Shown one piece after another: positions 52,521 through 61,206 of a DNA stretch of 64,000 bases. The notes under the pieces were generated by a model, which did no database searches, had not been told where the DNA came from, and saw only the letters and a program-made list of their open reading frames with translations. The translations under genes and the position numbers were made by a program. How positions within the stretch are numbered: position 1 is the first letter of the stretch; every line of letters begins with the position of its first letter. The stretch is from Zobellia barbeyronii (lineage in GTDB: Bacteria > Bacteroidota > Bacteroidia > Flavobacteriales > Flavobacteriaceae). The stretch is taken from NCBI RefSeq assembly GCF_018603515.1, contig NZ_JACATN010000001.1:248001-312000 (forward strand), read 5' to 3'.

Positions 52521-53144
52521 ATGAACATAATTATTGCTAACAAGTCACATCTTAAATACGCTCAAATCATTAGCGATACCATTACGGAATCTGCTAAGGT
52601 AAGAGGCACAGGCATAGCTAAACGTACACCGGAATATATTCTGAAACGTTTAGAGAATGGTAATGCCGTTATTGCTTTAGATGGCGACAAATTTGCGGGC
52701 TTCTGTTATATAGAAGTCTGGGGGCACGAGAAATTCGTAGCGAATTCCGGCCTTATTGTTCATCCTGATTATAGAAATCAAGGATTGGCAAAAAAAATCA
52801 AAAAAAGAATTTTCGAGCTTTCGAGAGACAAATTTCCAGATGCCAAAATATTTGGTATCACTACTGGCTTGGCCGTAATGAAAATGAATTACGAACTTGG
52901 TTATAAACCAGTTACATTTTCTGAACTAACCGATGACCCAGAGTTTTGGAAAGGCTGTCAAACGTGTAAAAACTTTGATATTCTTACACGTACCGAACGT
53001 AAAATGTGCCTTTGTACAGGTATGCTATATGATTCAGATGTGAAAGAGAAAAAAGTTGAAAAAGAACATATCAACAGTAAAGCTTTCAAAAGACTCAAAA
53101 GCATTAAAGAATCGCTTTTTCTTAAAAAGAAAACAAACGAATAA
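52521..53144 (+). CDS. GNAT acyltransferase, candidate first enzyme of the arginine operon
   Basis: A 207-aa GNAT enzyme; the ATG at 52521 is used (a TTG two codons earlier is in frame). The acyl-CoA loop is VHPDYRNQGLAKKIKKRIFE near 80-99, with the RNQGLA pyrophosphate-binding turn. The C-terminal part holds four Cys: GCQTC at 146-149 and MCLC at 163-165, a possible metal-binding tail uncommon in GNATs. A Lys-rich tail follows. No argA or argJ is in the operon, so this gene is the best candidate for the N-acyl-glutamate synthase (acetyl or succinyl). That is inferred from position. It lies 53 bases upstream of argG, after the leader peptide. Confidence 0.7.
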   Translation: MNIIIANKSHLKYAQIISDTITESAKVRGTGIAKRTPEYILKRLENGNAVIALDGDKFAGFCYIEVWGHEKFVANSGLIVHPDYRNQGLAKKIKKRIFELSRDKFPDAKIFGITTGLAVMKMNYELGYKPVTFSELTDDPEFWKGCQTCKNFDILTRTERKMCLCTGMLYDSDVKEKKVEKEHINSKAFKRLKSIKESLFLKKKTNE

Positions 53145-53197
53145 CCTAATAGGTCATTGATTTATTTGATGGTGGCCGAGACAATACAATTTTTAAA

Positions 53198-54388
53198 ATG
53201 AAAAAATTAGTTTTAGCATATAGCGGCGGATTAGACACTTCCTACTGCGCTAAATACCTATCACAGGAACAAGGTTTTGATGTACATGCAGTAAGCGTAA
53301 ATACTGGTGGTTTCTCCAAAGAAGAGATTGCTTCTATAAAAGAGAAAGCAATACAATTGGGTGCCAGTTCGTATACTTCTATTGATGCCGTTCAGATTTT
53401 TTACGATAAAGTTGTAAAATATCTCATCTTTGGTAATGTTCTAAAAAACAATACATATCCCCTATCTGTTAGTGCAGAACGAATTGTACAAGCTATAGAG
53501 ATAGTAACTTATGCCAAAAAAATTGGTGCAGATTATATCGCTCATGGTAGTACTGGCGCTGGTAACGACCAAGTGAGATTTGATATGATTTTTCAAATCA
53601 TTGCTCCCGAGATTGAAATCATCACTCCTATTAGAGATAACAAATTATCTAGGGAAACAGAAATTGCCTACCTAAAAGAGAATGGTGTAGATTATCCTTG
53701 GGAAAAAGCTAAGTATTCTATAAACAGAGGTCTTTGGGGAACATCTGTTGGTGGTGAAGAAACATTAACTTCTCAAAATGCATTACCGGATAGTGCATAC
53801 CCAAGCCAATTACAAGAAAAAGAACCTACGGATGTAAAACTAACTTTTGAAAAAGGTGAACTTGTTGCTATTAATGGAGATAAAGATACTCCTGTTGCCA
53901 ATATAGAAAAACTAGAAGCTATGGCTTCTAAATATGCTATTGGCAGAGACATTCATGTTGGTGATACCATTATTGGTACAAAAGGTAGAGTTGGCTTTGA
54001 AGCTGCTGCCGCATTAATCATCATAAAAGCACACCATTTATTAGAGAAACACACCCTAACCAAATGGCAACAATTCCAAAAAGAACAACAAGGTAACTTC
54101 TATGGAATGTTATTGCATGAAGGTAACTACCTAGATGCTGTAATGAGAAATATTGAAGCCTTCTTAACAGATACACAAAAGAACGTTTCTGGTGATGTTT
54201 TCCTAAGCCTTTACCCTTTCCAGTTTAGATTAAACGGAATTTCATCTAAACACGATTTAATGACCGATGCTTTTGGTAGCTACGGTGAAGTAAATAAAGG
54301 ATGGTCTGCTGATGATGCAAAAGGTTTTATAAAAATACTTTCTAATTCTGGAAAAATATATAACCACGTAAATCAGAATAATGATTAA
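53198..54388 (+). CDS. argG: Argininosuccinate synthase ArgG
   Basis: ArgG joins citrulline and aspartate with ATP to make argininosuccinate, the seventh arginine step. The 396-aa protein has the pyrophosphatase loop AYSGGLDTSYC at 6-16, HGSTGAGNDQVRF near 115-127 (citrulline and aspartate contacts), the SINRGLWGT block near 175-183 and the EGNYLDAVMRNIEAF block near 304-318. Length is typical. It is the first classical arginine gene after the GNAT and overlaps argC by 8 bases, so the pair is translationally coupled. Confidence 0.95.
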   Translation: MKKLVLAYSGGLDTSYCAKYLSQEQGFDVHAVSVNTGGFSKEEIASIKEKAIQLGASSYTSIDAVQIFYDKVVKYLIFGNVLKNNTYPLSVSAERIVQAIEIVTYAKKIGADYIAHGSTGAGNDQVRFDMIFQIIAPEIEIITPIRDNKLSRETEIAYLKENGVDYPWEKAKYSINRGLWGTSVGGEETLTSQNALPDSAYPSQLQEKEPTDVKLTFEKGELVAINGDKDTPVANIEKLEAMASKYAIGRDIHVGDTIIGTKGRVGFEAAAALIIIKAHHLLEKHTLTKWQQFQKEQQGNFYGMLLHEGNYLDAVMRNIEAFLTDTQKNVSGDVFLSLYPFQFRLNGISSKHDLMTDAFGSYGEVNKGWSADDAKGFIKILSNSGKIYNHVNQNND

Positions 54389-55355
54389 AGCAGGAATTAT
54401 TGGCGGTTCTGGTTATACAGGCGGGGAACTCATTAGAATTCTTCTGCATCACCCTGAAGCTGAAATAGATTTTGTTTTCAGTACAACCAGAGCTGGCAAG
54501 AAGGTTACAACGGCACATGCTGATTTATTGGGAACCACTGAAATGGAATTTACAGGAAGTATCAATCCTGATGTAGATGTCGTATTCTTATGTCTAGGTC
54601 ATGGTAATTCCTCTAAATTTTTACAGGAAAACACATTCTCTGAAAACACTAAAATAATTGACCTCAGCAACGATTTCAGGTTGCAGGCCGATGCTGTTTT
54701 TGAAGGAAAGAAATTCGTTTACGGACTTCCTGAGCTTAAAAAAGAAGAGATAAAGAAGGCTAAATATATTGCCAACCCTGGTTGTTTTGCAACGGCTATT
54801 CAATTAGCTCTTTTACCTCTGACAAAAGCGAACAAGTTGGGGCATACTGTTCATATCAATGCGGTTACCGGTAGTACTGGTGCAGGAGTTAGTCCTTCTG
54901 CTACTTCACATTTTAGCTGGAGAAACAATAACGTTAGTTGGTACAAACCGTTTACCCATCAGCATTTGGGCGAAATAAACGAAAGTTTAAAATCGTTGCA
55001 ATCAGACTCAGGTGAGTTGTTCTTTCTTCCAACCCGTGGAAACTTTACCCGCGGTATTCTTGCTACGGCTTACACCGAATATGACGGGAGTTTAGAGGAA
55101 GCTATTGATTTGTACAAGGAGTTTTATGCAGATGCGCTATTCACCCAAGTAGCCGAAGAGCCTATTCACCTAAAACAAATTGTAAATACCAATCAATGTC
55201 ATATTCACTTGCATAAGCACGAAAACACGTTACTTATCACCTCGGCCATAGATAATTTGCTCAAAGGCGCATCCGGGCAGGCGATTCAGAACATGAACCT
55301 TATTTTCGGCTTTGGAGAAGGCACAGGCCTTAACCTTAAAGCTGGCGTTTTTTAA
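54381..55355 (+). CDS. argC: N-acyl-glutamyl-phosphate reductase ArgC
   Basis: ArgC reduces the acyl-glutamyl phosphate made by ArgB to the semialdehyde with NADPH. The 324-aa protein has the nucleotide motif GGSGYTGGELIRIL at 8-21 and the catalytic Cys in NPGCFATAIQL near 133-143. The GSTGAGVSPSATSHF block near 163-177 helps bind phosphate. The KPFTHQHLGEI block near 188-198 supplies the active-site His. The substrate may be the succinyl form, see the transcarbamylase. It overlaps argG by 8 bases. The gap to proC (71 bases) contains no terminator. Confidence 0.94.
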   Translation: MIKAGIIGGSGYTGGELIRILLHHPEAEIDFVFSTTRAGKKVTTAHADLLGTTEMEFTGSINPDVDVVFLCLGHGNSSKFLQENTFSENTKIIDLSNDFRLQADAVFEGKKFVYGLPELKKEEIKKAKYIANPGCFATAIQLALLPLTKANKLGHTVHINAVTGSTGAGVSPSATSHFSWRNNNVSWYKPFTHQHLGEINESLKSLQSDSGELFFLPTRGNFTRGILATAYTEYDGSLEEAIDLYKEFYADALFTQVAEEPIHLKQIVNTNQCHIHLHKHENTLLITSAIDNLLKGASGQAIQNMNLIFGFGEGTGLNLKAGVF

Positions 55356-55426
55356 CGATTAACAGAAAACTATTTCCGCAATAAGATTCCATCGGACTTA
55401 AAACGGAAACAACCAAAAATTTGAAA

Positions 55427-56227
55427 ATGAAAATAGCCATTATAGGAGCTGGGAATTTAGGACTTTCCATTGCAAAAGGAATTCTAAATTCCAACGGTGC
55501 CACAACCATGTACCTTACGAAAAGAAATACTTCTGAAATAGCGGAGTATGAAAAGTACGGTAATGTTACGACCACCTCAGACAACAGAGAGGCCGTTAAA
55601 AATTCTGATATTATTATTCTAGCTGTGCAACCTAGTCAACTAGAAAATATTCTTGAGGACATCAAGGATTTGCTTACCGAAAACCATGTGGTAATTTCTA
55701 CCATTACAGGGTTCAGTATAGCCAAAATGGAAGCGATTCTGGGCTCGGACTACAATATTATAAGAAGTATGCCTAACACCGCTATTTCAGTTGGTCAATC
55801 TATGACCTGTATCTGTAGTAATGAAAAAGGTAAAAAGAAAATTGATTTAGCGAAGGCCATTTTCAATCGTATGGGTCATTCTATGGAAATACCCGAAGGG
55901 CAAATGCAAGCTGCAACGGTTATTTGTGCTAGTGGTATTGCTTTTTGGATGCGTTTAATACGTGCTACCACCCAAGGTGCTATTCAGTTAGGCTTTGATG
56001 CTAAAGAGGCACAAGAATTAGCTATGCATACTTGTAGCGGTGCAGCTAGCTTGCTAATTGAATCCGGTAGCCATCCAGAAGCAGAGATTGATAAGGTAAC
56101 AACACCAAAAGGCTGTACCATTCAAGGTTTGAACGAAATGGAACACCAAGGTTTAAGCTCATCCCTTATACAAGGAATCGTAGCTTCCTATGAAAAAATC
56201 AGTAGAATTAAAGAAGGGCAGTTGTAA
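55427..56227 (+). CDS. proC: Pyrroline-5-carboxylate reductase ProC
   Basis: ProC reduces pyrroline-5-carboxylate to proline. The start is ATG at 55427 (MKIAIIGAGNLG); a TTG two codons earlier is not needed. The 266-aa protein has the Rossmann motif GAGNLGLSIAKG near 7-18, IRSMPNTAISVGQSMT near 117-132 and the C-terminal TTPKGCTIQGLNEMEHQGL stretch near 225-243, the ProC signature. Length is normal. The proline genes proC, proA and proB are interleaved with arginine genes, which suggests one regulated unit for the two glutamate-derived amino acids. Confidence 0.93.
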   Translation: MKIAIIGAGNLGLSIAKGILNSNGATTMYLTKRNTSEIAEYEKYGNVTTTSDNREAVKNSDIIILAVQPSQLENILEDIKDLLTENHVVISTITGFSIAKMEAILGSDYNIIRSMPNTAISVGQSMTCICSNEKGKKKIDLAKAIFNRMGHSMEIPEGQMQAATVICASGIAFWMRLIRATTQGAIQLGFDAKEAQELAMHTCSGAASLLIESGSHPEAEIDKVTTPKGCTIQGLNEMEHQGLSSSLIQGIVASYEKISRIKEGQL

Positions 56228-56281
56228 AACTCTCCGTTAAAATATGTGCAAGGCGTATGGCGCGGCACAATGGCAAAAGTT

Positions 56282-57406
56282 ATGAATTTATTCGATGTTT
56301 ACCCATTATACGATGTAACCCCAGTTTCAGCAAAGGGAATTGTAGTAACCGATGAAAAAGGAATAGATTATTTAGATTTCTACGGAGGGCACGCCGTAAT
56401 CTCTATTGGTCATTCTCACCCACATTATGTAAAACGCCTTACCGATCAGCTGAATAAAATTGGTTTTTACAGCAACTCTGTAAAAAACCCGTTGCAAGAA
56501 GAACTGGCTACAAAACTTGGTCAACTTTCAGATTGCGAAAATTACAATCTCTTTTTATGCAATTCTGGTGCTGAAGCCAATGAAAATGCTTTAAAACTAG
56601 CATCTTTCCATACCGGGAAATCTAGGGTAATTGCATTCAATAATGGTTTTCACGGGCGTACTTCTGCGGCTGTTGCAGCTACGGATAACCCAAAGATAAA
56701 CGCTCCTATCAACTTACAACAAAAGGTTACTTTTTTACCTTTCAATGATGTACAGGCATTTGAGTCTGAAATAGAAAAAGGCGATGTTTGTGCGGTTATC
56801 ATAGAAACCATACAAGGTGTTGGTGGTTTAGACGAGCCAACTACTGAGTTTTTCCAAAAAATTGCAGCATTAGCTAAAGTCAACGAAGCTTTACTTATTG
56901 CAGATGAAGTACAATGTGGTTTTGGTAGAAGCGGTAAATTCTTTGCTTTTCAACATCACAACATACAACCAGATATTATTTCGGTTGCTAAAGGCATGGG
57001 CAATGGCTTCCCTGTGGGTGGCATTTTAATCCATGAAGACATCAAAGCTTCCTACGGATTATTAGGAACTACGTTTGGAGGAAATCATTTGGCTTCCGTG
57101 GCTACTTTAGCTGTTCTAGAAGTATTGGAAGATGAAAAACTCATTGAAAACGCAGCTCATTTAGAAGGATATTTCAGGGCGTTAGCCGCAGAAATATCAC
57201 AAATCAAAAAAGTGAAAGGCAGAGGACTTATGCTTGGTCTTCAATTTGATTTTGAAGTTGCTGATTTAAGAAAGAGACTAATTCATAACCAAAAACTATT
57301 TACCGGAGGCGCCAAAGACAAGTATGTCTTGAGAGTACTTCCTGCTTTAAATATTACCGAAGCTCACTTAGATACATTTTTCACCGCCTTAAAAGCCGAA
57401 CTGTAA
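56282..57406 (+). CDS. argD: N-acyl-ornithine aminotransferase ArgD
   Basis: ArgD is a PLP enzyme converting the acyl-glutamate semialdehyde to acyl-ornithine with glutamate. The start is ATG at 56282, MNLFDVYPLYDVTP, which matches relatives; a GTG at 56246 and ATG at 56270 lie upstream in frame. The 374-aa protein has GTTFGGNH near 265-272, the PLP Lys in SVAKGMGNGFPVGG near 237-250, and the PLP-binding Asp in IADEVQCGFGRSG near 207-219. The NSGAEANENALKLA stretch near 97-110 is the usual class III motif. Stop shares one base with proA start. Confidence 0.93.
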   Translation: MNLFDVYPLYDVTPVSAKGIVVTDEKGIDYLDFYGGHAVISIGHSHPHYVKRLTDQLNKIGFYSNSVKNPLQEELATKLGQLSDCENYNLFLCNSGAEANENALKLASFHTGKSRVIAFNNGFHGRTSAAVAATDNPKINAPINLQQKVTFLPFNDVQAFESEIEKGDVCAVIIETIQGVGGLDEPTTEFFQKIAALAKVNEALLIADEVQCGFGRSGKFFAFQHHNIQPDIISVAKGMGNGFPVGGILIHEDIKASYGLLGTTFGGNHLASVATLAVLEVLEDEKLIENAAHLEGYFRALAAEISQIKKVKGRGLMLGLQFDFEVADLRKRLIHNQKLFTGGAKDKYVLRVLPALNITEAHLDTFFTALKAEL

Positions 57407-58605
57407 TGAGTTTATTATTGGACATCAAAAAACGCAACGCTGTACTTTTGGACATGGCGCACTTGTTGGGCAAAGAACGGACCGCTATTCTCGCCGCCAA
57501 CAAAATTGACATGGACAGTTATTTGGGTGACGATATCGCTATGCGTGATCGCCTCAAAGTTGACCAAGGAAAAATAGACGGTATGATTTTGAGCCTGCAA
57601 CAACTTGCTTCTCAAGAAGACCCTTTAGGTGTTGAACGCTTTAGTTTTTCTCATGACAATGGTATGCAGGTAAGCAACAAAACCGCACCCTTTGGAACTA
57701 TTCTAATTATCTACGAATCTAGACCGGATGTTACTATTGAGGCCGCTGGTATCGCTTTTAAATCAGGAAATAAAATTTTATTGAAAGGCGGAAAAGAATC
57801 GCTGAACAGCAATTTATTCCTAGTCGATCTATGGCATAAGGCTCTTGAAGCCAACGAAGCTGAAGAAGATTGGGTTACCTATTTACAGTTCGATAGAACG
57901 GAAACACAGGCTTTTCTTGAAAAGCCTACCCAAAAAGTAGACCTCATTGTTCCTAGAGGAGGAGAAAGACTAATTGCCTTTGTAAAACAACATGCTACCT
58001 GCCCAGTTATTATAAGCGGTCGTGGGAACAATTTTGTATACATAGATGAAGAAGCAGATTTAGAGATGGCGATTGATATTATCATCAACGGAAAAACTAC
58101 CAAAATATCGGCTTGTAATGCGTTGGACAAAGTTCTTATTTCTTCAGATTTACCTCGAAAACAACAATTTCTTCAACACTTAATACAGGAACTGAAAAAG
58201 AGCAATGTTGAAATTTTAGCTGATGATGTTATTTCAGGTATGGAAGGCACCAAAACCATAGAAGACGAGAACGTTTGGTATGAAGAGTTTTTAGATTACA
58301 AGATTGTAATTGGCCAAACCTCTGATATTGAAGATGCTATTTCAAGAATAAATAAATACGGTGGCGGCCACTCAGCGGCAATTATCACATCAAACAATGA
58401 AACAGCAGACTATTTCATGAATAATGTAGATACGGCTGCAGTATATCATAATGCTTCCACTCGCTTTACAGATGGAGGTCAATTTGGTTTAGGCGGGGAA
58501 CTTGCCATCAGTACAGATAAATTGCACCAAAGAGGCCCTATAGGTCTTCAACATTTGGTAACCAATAAGTGGTATGTAAAAGGAAACGGGCAAACAAGAG
58601 GATAA
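57406..58605 (+). CDS. proA: Gamma-glutamyl phosphate reductase ProA
   Basis: ProA reduces gamma-glutamyl phosphate to glutamate-5-semialdehyde, which cyclises to pyrroline-5-carboxylate. The 399-aa protein has FGTILIIYESRPDVTIEAAG near 92-111, the KSGNKILLKGGKES block near 114-127, LIVPRGGERLIAFV near 183-196 and the catalytic Cys in TKISACNALDKVL near 227-239. Length is normal. Its ATG shares one base with the argD stop, so they are coupled. ProB follows 45 bases later. Confidence 0.95.
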   Translation: MSLLLDIKKRNAVLLDMAHLLGKERTAILAANKIDMDSYLGDDIAMRDRLKVDQGKIDGMILSLQQLASQEDPLGVERFSFSHDNGMQVSNKTAPFGTILIIYESRPDVTIEAAGIAFKSGNKILLKGGKESLNSNLFLVDLWHKALEANEAEEDWVTYLQFDRTETQAFLEKPTQKVDLIVPRGGERLIAFVKQHATCPVIISGRGNNFVYIDEEADLEMAIDIIINGKTTKISACNALDKVLISSDLPRKQQFLQHLIQELKKSNVEILADDVISGMEGTKTIEDENVWYEEFLDYKIVIGQTSDIEDAISRINKYGGGHSAAIITSNNETADYFMNNVDTAAVYHNASTRFTDGGQFGLGGELAISTDKLHQRGPIGLQHLVTNKWYVKGNGQTRG

Positions 58606-58650
58606 ATTTCATTTTCCTTCTGGCACCCAAATGAAGTAAAAGAACACCTA

Positions 58651-59439
58651 ATGAAAAAAAGGATTTTATTAAAAATAGGCTCAAATACCTTAACGAAGGA
58701 AACCAATCAGATTTCTCGAGGAAAGATAGAGGATATAGGCAGGCAAATTGCGGCGCTCAAAGACGACTATGAGTTTGTCATTGTTAGTTCTGGTGCTATT
58801 GCGGCAGCAAAACAATTTGTAAAACTAGAGCATAACGGAGAAGAGATTAACGTAAAACAAGCCTTAGCTGCTATTGGACAACCGCATTTGATGCGCATGT
58901 TTCAAGAAAGCTTTAGAGAGCTTGGCCTTTTTTCTGCACAGTGTCTTTTATCGTATTCAGACTTTGAGAACCCTAAGTCCAAAGCCAACATCAAGAATAC
59001 CATAGACATCTTGGTAAGTAACAATTTCATTCCCATTATTAATGAAAATGATACGGTTGCTGCAGATGAGATTCAATTTGGTGATAATGATAAGTTAGCC
59101 GCCTTAACCGCAGCACTTCTTAAAGCAGACCTCCTCATGATTGCCACCAACACAAATGGCATATATACCAAAAATTCTATAGACAACGGGCAACCAGAGA
59201 CCATTCCTGAAGTACTAGGCGTCTCTAGTTTACAACAAGAAGTTAGCTCGGGTAAATCATCACACGGTACTGGTGGGATGCAATCAAAAATTGAGGCAGC
59301 GACCATTGCACAGAATGCTGGTATTGAAACTTGGATTGTAAACGGTCTTAACGATAGCTTCATTACAGATGCTTTTGCCGGTTCAGGAAAACATACCAAA
59401 ATAAAAACCAAAGACGGTCAGTTTTCAAAAGACCATTGA
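58651..59439 (+). CDS. proB: Glutamate 5-kinase ProB, short form without PUA domain
   Basis: ProB phosphorylates glutamate at the gamma position, the first step of proline synthesis. The 262-aa protein contains only the amino acid kinase domain: KIGSNTLTKE near 7-16, VSSGAIAAAKQF near 45-56, ENDTVAADEIQFGDNDKLAA near 129-148, TGGMQSKIEAAT near 208-219. The C-terminal PUA domain of the E. coli enzyme (367 aa) is absent, as in other short ProB proteins. Proline feedback could be weaker or different as a result. It is 53 bases upstream of the transcarbamylase. Confidence 0.93.
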   Translation: MKKRILLKIGSNTLTKETNQISRGKIEDIGRQIAALKDDYEFVIVSSGAIAAAKQFVKLEHNGEEINVKQALAAIGQPHLMRMFQESFRELGLFSAQCLLSYSDFENPKSKANIKNTIDILVSNNFIPIINENDTVAADEIQFGDNDKLAALTAALLKADLLMIATNTNGIYTKNSIDNGQPETIPEVLGVSSLQQEVSSGKSSHGTGGMQSKIEAATIAQNAGIETWIVNGLNDSFITDAFAGSGKHTKIKTKDGQFSKDH

Positions 59440-59492
59440 TGTAAAACACATCCACAGGAAATAAGTAGAATATCCAGAGAAACAGAACACAA

Positions 59493-60428
59493 ATGAAACA
59501 TTACCTTTCTTTACAAGACATAGATTCGCTAGATAATTGGGTAGAAGAAGCCAGAGACCTGAAAGAAGACCCAAGAAAACATAAAAACCTAGGTTCAGAT
59601 AAAACTATTGGTTTATTGTTTTTCAACAACAGTCTTCGTACGCGCTTAAGTACTCAAAAAGCAGCTATGAACCTTGGATTGGAAGTTATTGTTATGAACT
59701 TTGGAAGTGAAGGATGGGCTTTAGAATATGCCGATGGTACCGTTATGGATCAAGGTACTTCTGAGCACATTAAAGAAGCTGCACAGGTTATTTCTCAGTA
59801 TTGCGATATTGTTGCCATTAGAGCTTTCGCTGGATTACAGGATAAAGAAGAAGATGAAGCCGAACGAGTTTTAAATGGTTTCAAAAAATACGCCAGTGTT
59901 CCCATCGTAAATATGGAAAGTTCGGTAGGTCATCCTTTACAAGCCCTAGCAGATGCCATCACTCTGGCCGAACAAAACACGAAAGCAAGACCTAAAGTGG
60001 TACTTTCTTGGGCGCCGCATCCAAAGGCATTACCGCATGCTGTGGCCAATTCCTTTATTGAGATGATGCATTTACAAGATGCCGATTTTGTTATTACACA
60101 CCCGGAAGGATACGAGTTGAACCCAGAAATTACCAAAGGGACAACCATTGAGCACGACCAGAAAAAGGCCTGTGAAGATGCTGATTTCATTTATGTAAAA
60201 AACTGGAGTAGCTACTCTGATTATGGCAAAGTACTGAGCCAAGATAAAAACTGGACGATGACTCCTGAAAAAGTAGGTAACGCAAAATTCATGCATTGTC
60301 TTCCTGTACGTAGAAACATAGTGGTTGCAGATGCTGTTTTAGATGGTGACCAATCGCTTGTTATAGAACAGGCCAATAACAGAACTTATGCAGCGCAGAT
60401 TGTATTGAAGAAAATCTTGGAACAGTAG
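59493..60428 (+). CDS. argF': N-succinylornithine (or N-acetylornithine) carbamoyltransferase
   Basis: A 311-aa transcarbamylase of the acyl-ornithine type. SLRTRLSTQKAA (47-58) binds carbamoyl phosphate, ESSVGHPLQALADA near 143-156 supplies the HPLQ motif, and MHCLPVRRN near 268-276 is the acyl-ornithine form of the HCLP motif. From family knowledge, Bacteroides fragilis succinylornithine transcarbamylase has Pro90 and Xanthomonas acetylornithine transcarbamylase has Glu92 at the site that reads the acyl group; Glu92 to Ser, Pro or Ala swaps the enzyme to succinylornithine. Here Ser90 lies in MDQGTSEH, in line with Pro90. The succinyl substrate is thus favoured. Gene argB follows 2 bases later. 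Confidence 0.88.
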   Translation: MKHYLSLQDIDSLDNWVEEARDLKEDPRKHKNLGSDKTIGLLFFNNSLRTRLSTQKAAMNLGLEVIVMNFGSEGWALEYADGTVMDQGTSEHIKEAAQVISQYCDIVAIRAFAGLQDKEEDEAERVLNGFKKYASVPIVNMESSVGHPLQALADAITLAEQNTKARPKVVLSWAPHPKALPHAVANSFIEMMHLQDADFVITHPEGYELNPEITKGTTIEHDQKKACEDADFIYVKNWSSYSDYGKVLSQDKNWTMTPEKVGNAKFMHCLPVRRNIVVADAVLDGDQSLVIEQANNRTYAAQIVLKKILEQ

Positions 60429-60430
60429 GC

Positions 60431-61204
60431 ATGAAATTATCCATCATAAAAATAGGCGGAAACGTCATCGAGAATAAAGAAGAACTTTCTAAGTTCCTAA
60501 AAGCATTTTCCGAATTGAAAGGGCCCAAAATATTGGTCCACGGTGGAGGAAAACTAGCCACAAAATTAGGTACCAGATTAGGTATTAAATCAAAACTTAT
60601 TGATGGCCGCAGAATTACTGACGAAGAAAGTTTGGGTCTGATTACCATGGTTTATGCCGGATTGGTAAATAAAAATATTGTAGCAGAGTTGCAATCGCAC
60701 GACTGTAATGCTATTGGATTAAGCGGTGCGGATGGCGATACCATTCAAGCTCATAAAAGACCTGTAAAAGACATTGATTATGGCTATGCGGGTGATGTTG
60801 ATGGAGTTAGCACAAAAACTATTGCAAAACTTTTAGAAGCTGGTCTTACTCCTGTTTTCTGTGCTATGACACATGATGGCAAAGGTCAATTACTAAACAC
60901 CAATGCAGATACCATTGCTTCTGAACTTGCTATAGGAATGAGCGGAAACTATGAAACTATTCTTTACTATTGTTTTGAAAGAAAAGGTGTTCTTTTAAAT
61001 GTGAATGATGATGACTCGGTTGTAAAAAATATTGATAGCGCATCCTACCAAGACTTACTAAAACAGAAAATTATTGCTGACGGTATGCTACCAAAAATGG
61101 AAAATTGCTTTCACGCTTTACAAAAAAACGTACATCAGGTGCGTATTGGAGATATTAGTATGTTAGACCCTAAATCTACTTTATTCACGACTCTTACCCT
61201 ATAA
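60431..61204 (+). CDS. argB: N-acyl-glutamate kinase ArgB
   Basis: ArgB phosphorylates the gamma carboxylate of N-acetyl- or N-succinyl-glutamate. The 257-aa amino acid kinase has IIKIGGNVIENKEE at 5-18, VHGGGKLATKLG near 36-47, GRRITDEESLGLITMVYAGL near 59-78 and GLSGADGDTIQAHK near 95-108. The N terminus is short, so the extra helix of arginine-inhibited hexameric kinases is absent. That argues against tight allosteric inhibition by arginine and makes control by the leader peptide more important. It starts 2 bases after the transcarbamylase and ends 2 bases before argE. Confidence 0.92.
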   Translation: MKLSIIKIGGNVIENKEELSKFLKAFSELKGPKILVHGGGKLATKLGTRLGIKSKLIDGRRITDEESLGLITMVYAGLVNKNIVAELQSHDCNAIGLSGADGDTIQAHKRPVKDIDYGYAGDVDGVSTKTIAKLLEAGLTPVFCAMTHDGKGQLLNTNADTIASELAIGMSGNYETILYYCFERKGVLLNVNDDDSVVKNIDSASYQDLLKQKIIADGMLPKMENCFHALQKNVHQVRIGDISMLDPKSTLFTTLTL

Positions 61205-61206
61205 AA

